From positions 35,465,644 through 35,529,643 of the forward strand of contig CM068831.1 in assembly GCA_028554795.2 (NCBI GenBank): DNA of 64,000 nucleotides, written 5' to 3'. The notes beneath the pieces are model-generated. The model did no database searches, was not told the origin of the DNA, and saw nothing but the letters and a program-made list of their open reading frames with translations. The DNA is from Sinohyriopsis cumingii. Taxonomy: Eukaryota > Mollusca > Bivalvia > Unionida > Unionidae. The stretch's first letter is position 1. Each line of letters begins with the position of its first letter. Below, in pieces: positions 61,760 through 64,000 of the stretch. Both the position numbers and the translations under genes were made by a program.

Positions 61760-64000
61760 ACTTTCTTGAGGTAGATCAAAATGTGTGACATAATGCACGA
61801 TCCTTACGACATGGGGTCGCCTGGAAGAAAGCTCACAAATAAGAACATGAAGTGATAGATGATAATCATGTTATCTACACTTAGCTAAATTAACTAATGT
61901 TTCTAACGTAATGAGAGATATAGCTATGAAAGAAATATTTTTATAAACAGACGAAAGTAAGTCTTTTAATTGCGTCAAAATTGATGAGGAGTCTGTCTTT
62001 TCATGAAGAGTTTAAGTACTCGTCCTGAGTATTATCCAAGATTGAAGAGCATATTATATTTTCAAATATATCTTATTGATGGAATAAGATGGTCTTTCTG
62101 GGCATAGCAAATGTGTGTAGAGGAATAAAAGTCGTGAAATGCACCTTAAAATAGCCATATAGTTTCAATGGTTTAAATATATTTCAACTAGTGGAAAAAG
62201 TGCAGACCATTAGTTGACAGAGCAACAGGATGAATTATATCTTTTTACTGTGTATTAAGCAAAACTTCAAAACTGGTACTTGAAGACGTAGGACAAAAAG
62301 TGCCAATCCTATGGTTCAGATAGGAAATGAAAAACATGTTAAGTCAATAAATACTGTGGCATCCGAAACTGTTGTGTTATGTTCGATAAAATGAATCTAT
62401 TAAAGGTAATTTGGTTAATTACATTTTTAATGCTAATATTTTAGCATCGTAGTTTGCACTTTTAAAGATGTGTCAAATAGAGCCTTCGTCGATTCAATTC
62501 AAAAGTTTCAAGGTTAATTAGGATTTGTTCAGGTAAACATCAGGTGATCCAACAAGGACATTGGTACTCCTTCAAGTTACTGATTGGCTAGTAATGGATC
62601 AGCAGTTTATTAGTTTATTAATAATCAAGTGGCATTTTAAAATATGTATTCTGAGCATATCCAGACCTGACTTTCAAGTTGTCAGTTGATCAAATGATAT
62701 TTGTTTATCTAACCAAATCTGGAAAGTTTAAGTATGCGCATATCACGAAAATGTTACAGTAAGTCACCCCAATGATACCATAATCTTAAAAGGATATGGC
62801 GTTATCGTTCAAACGCTGTTTTAACAAATTATTAATTACTGTATTGTATTGGAAATTTGACCGAAACCGGCCTATGGCAATTAATATATTTTATATTATC
62901 TTTGTTCTTGTAAGGTTTGTTTAATGTTGCTTCAGGTGTATGTAATACAGTGATGCTTGGGACTAATGTTTTCGATTCATTATGACTTTGTTTTTATGCT
63001 TGTCCGAATGCATGTATTTACTGAACTTTGCGATGTATTATCCTTCAAAACGTAGGGCACCGATGGCGAACGCTTTACAAAGATTTGAAAGCAGTAAACA
63101 CATAAACATCCATCATTTTTGAAGAAATATGTTCATTAAAAAGCTTGTTGAAAACATTAGATTCAAGTAGCCTTGGGTTTTCAATGTTAACGTTATTTTC
63201 CGGGTGAGTAGATGCATCGGAATATTTAGATATATCTATACTAGTAAATGAACCAAGATCAAAATCATTATCCAGGATCATTTATTAATATAATCATTGC
63301 ATTCATTAAGCACTGCACATCTTCGTTGTAGTCCCTCTACGTTCATAGGGTCTATGTATTATTTAGATCGATCTGAATCTATCAGCTGCAACAAAACTTG
63401 TACTCCAAATGCTATAATTCTGATTGTGTGTTATGAATGACATATTGCACTACTGAATCTATCATGTGAAAAATGATCAGTCATATTCAAATCCGTTAGT
63501 AATGTCTGGGTTGAAATTCAGAATTATACTCGTCTTACAAGTCAATTTACATTAGAAAAAAAAAAACGTATTGGTGTTGGCGTCTCTATAGCAACTGAAA
63601 TGGTTTTGCTCACATCATTGCTATCTGAATACTTCAAACCAGTGCAATGCAACAATCGTACCGTTATATATTCTCATATATATCCCGGTGTTTATTTCTT
63701 TTTCATCGAGATCAAGTTGATAGGGTAGATTACCTTTCATCATCGTCACATCAAACAGCCACAGCAAGAGTCTTTACGCACATTTCCATATTTAATACAT
63801 TTTTTGATGTTTATATAATCTTGATTATTTTCGTTCTAACTCTATCAATTATCCTGTTTGAGAGTATTTTCTTCTCATTCAAGTTTCGTTACACATGTTT
63901 CGTTTTTCAGAAATTACTTCCATGAATACGTATGTATTAAAAAACAAATTAAATCGGAGGAACTTTTCTATATTAGGAATAGTCCTTGTAATTAAATATG
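61760..64000. other. No gene recognised
   Basis: About 2.2 kb of AT-rich sequence to the window edge. The frames at 63075-63281 (-) and 63647-63925 (+, hydrophobic C-terminal half) have no recognisable family or convincing splice context. Confidence 0.5.

Noticed and set aside
61411-61769. Frames encoding Cys-Thr-Met-Val-Val repeats as a secreted repeat protein
   Set aside because: The underlying 19-bp minisatellite reads as a peptide repeat in all frames, with no signal peptide or unique sequence.

Overview
This window looks like non-coding, repeat-rich DNA from an animal nuclear genome, most likely a marine lophotrochozoan and probably a mollusc. It is AT-rich, full of (TA)n, (TG)n, (TATG)n, (TAA)n and (GA)n microsatellites, has no operon-like gene packing and no long open reading frame. 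The mollusc assignment is an inference. It rests on two tRNA-derived SINE families whose 3' parts (a block containing TGGCCGCCATGTATAG, and tails with CTGAAAAAT...GTTAAA) resemble short repeats I know from gastropods and bivalves, plus a mix of CR1/L2-like, RTE-like, I/Nimb-like LINE and DIRS-like elements. No conserved host gene can be named. Two sequences might be host exons: a type II membrane protein N-terminus near 49.3-49.5 kb (+) and an unidentified reading frame with one stop near 50.6-51.2 kb (-).

Layout. 0-10 kb: a dispersed repeat of unknown class at the left edge, a 32-bp minisatellite, a long tetranucleotide microsatellite, an old SINE-A copy, a 139-bp hAT-like MITE with TIRs and target duplication (4.68-4.82 kb), a decayed I-like LINE carrying gag-like ORF1 and endonuclease pieces (5.8-7.4 kb), and SINE-B (8.7-9.0 kb). 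10-20 kb: a SINE-A copy, a palindromic CT/AT/AG tract, a second copy of the left-edge repeat (14.5-15.0 kb) and a 21-bp tandem array of TATGCAT motifs (19.2 kb). 20-35 kb: a diverged SINE-A, a second decayed I-like LINE (23.5-25.4 kb), an L2/CR1-like LINE 3' end (30.5-31.1 kb, -), a SINE-B copy directly beside a third I-like LINE (32.2-33.5 kb, -), and two abutting minisatellites. 35-48 kb: a full SINE-A with target duplication (36.8 kb), an I-like LINE ORF1 remnant (37.7-38.7 kb, -), a DIRS-like RT/RNase H remnant (42.6-43.3 kb, -), a LINE C-terminus (44.3-45.2 kb, +), and a 5'-truncated RTE-like LINE bounded by a 12-bp target duplication (46.1-47.4 kb, -). 48-64 kb: the two possible exons, a composite satellite (54.8-55.9 kb), a kilobase (TATG)n field, more SINE-A copies, and an L2/CR1-like LINE inserted in a 19-bp minisatellite (60.1-61.8 kb) with an internal 255-bp duplication.

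Functionally the window is a record of retrotransposition. LINEs supply the copying machinery, and at least two SINE families appear to have used a related 3' tail. Every protein-coding mobile element seen here is truncated, frameshifted or interrupted by stops, so none should be autonomous.
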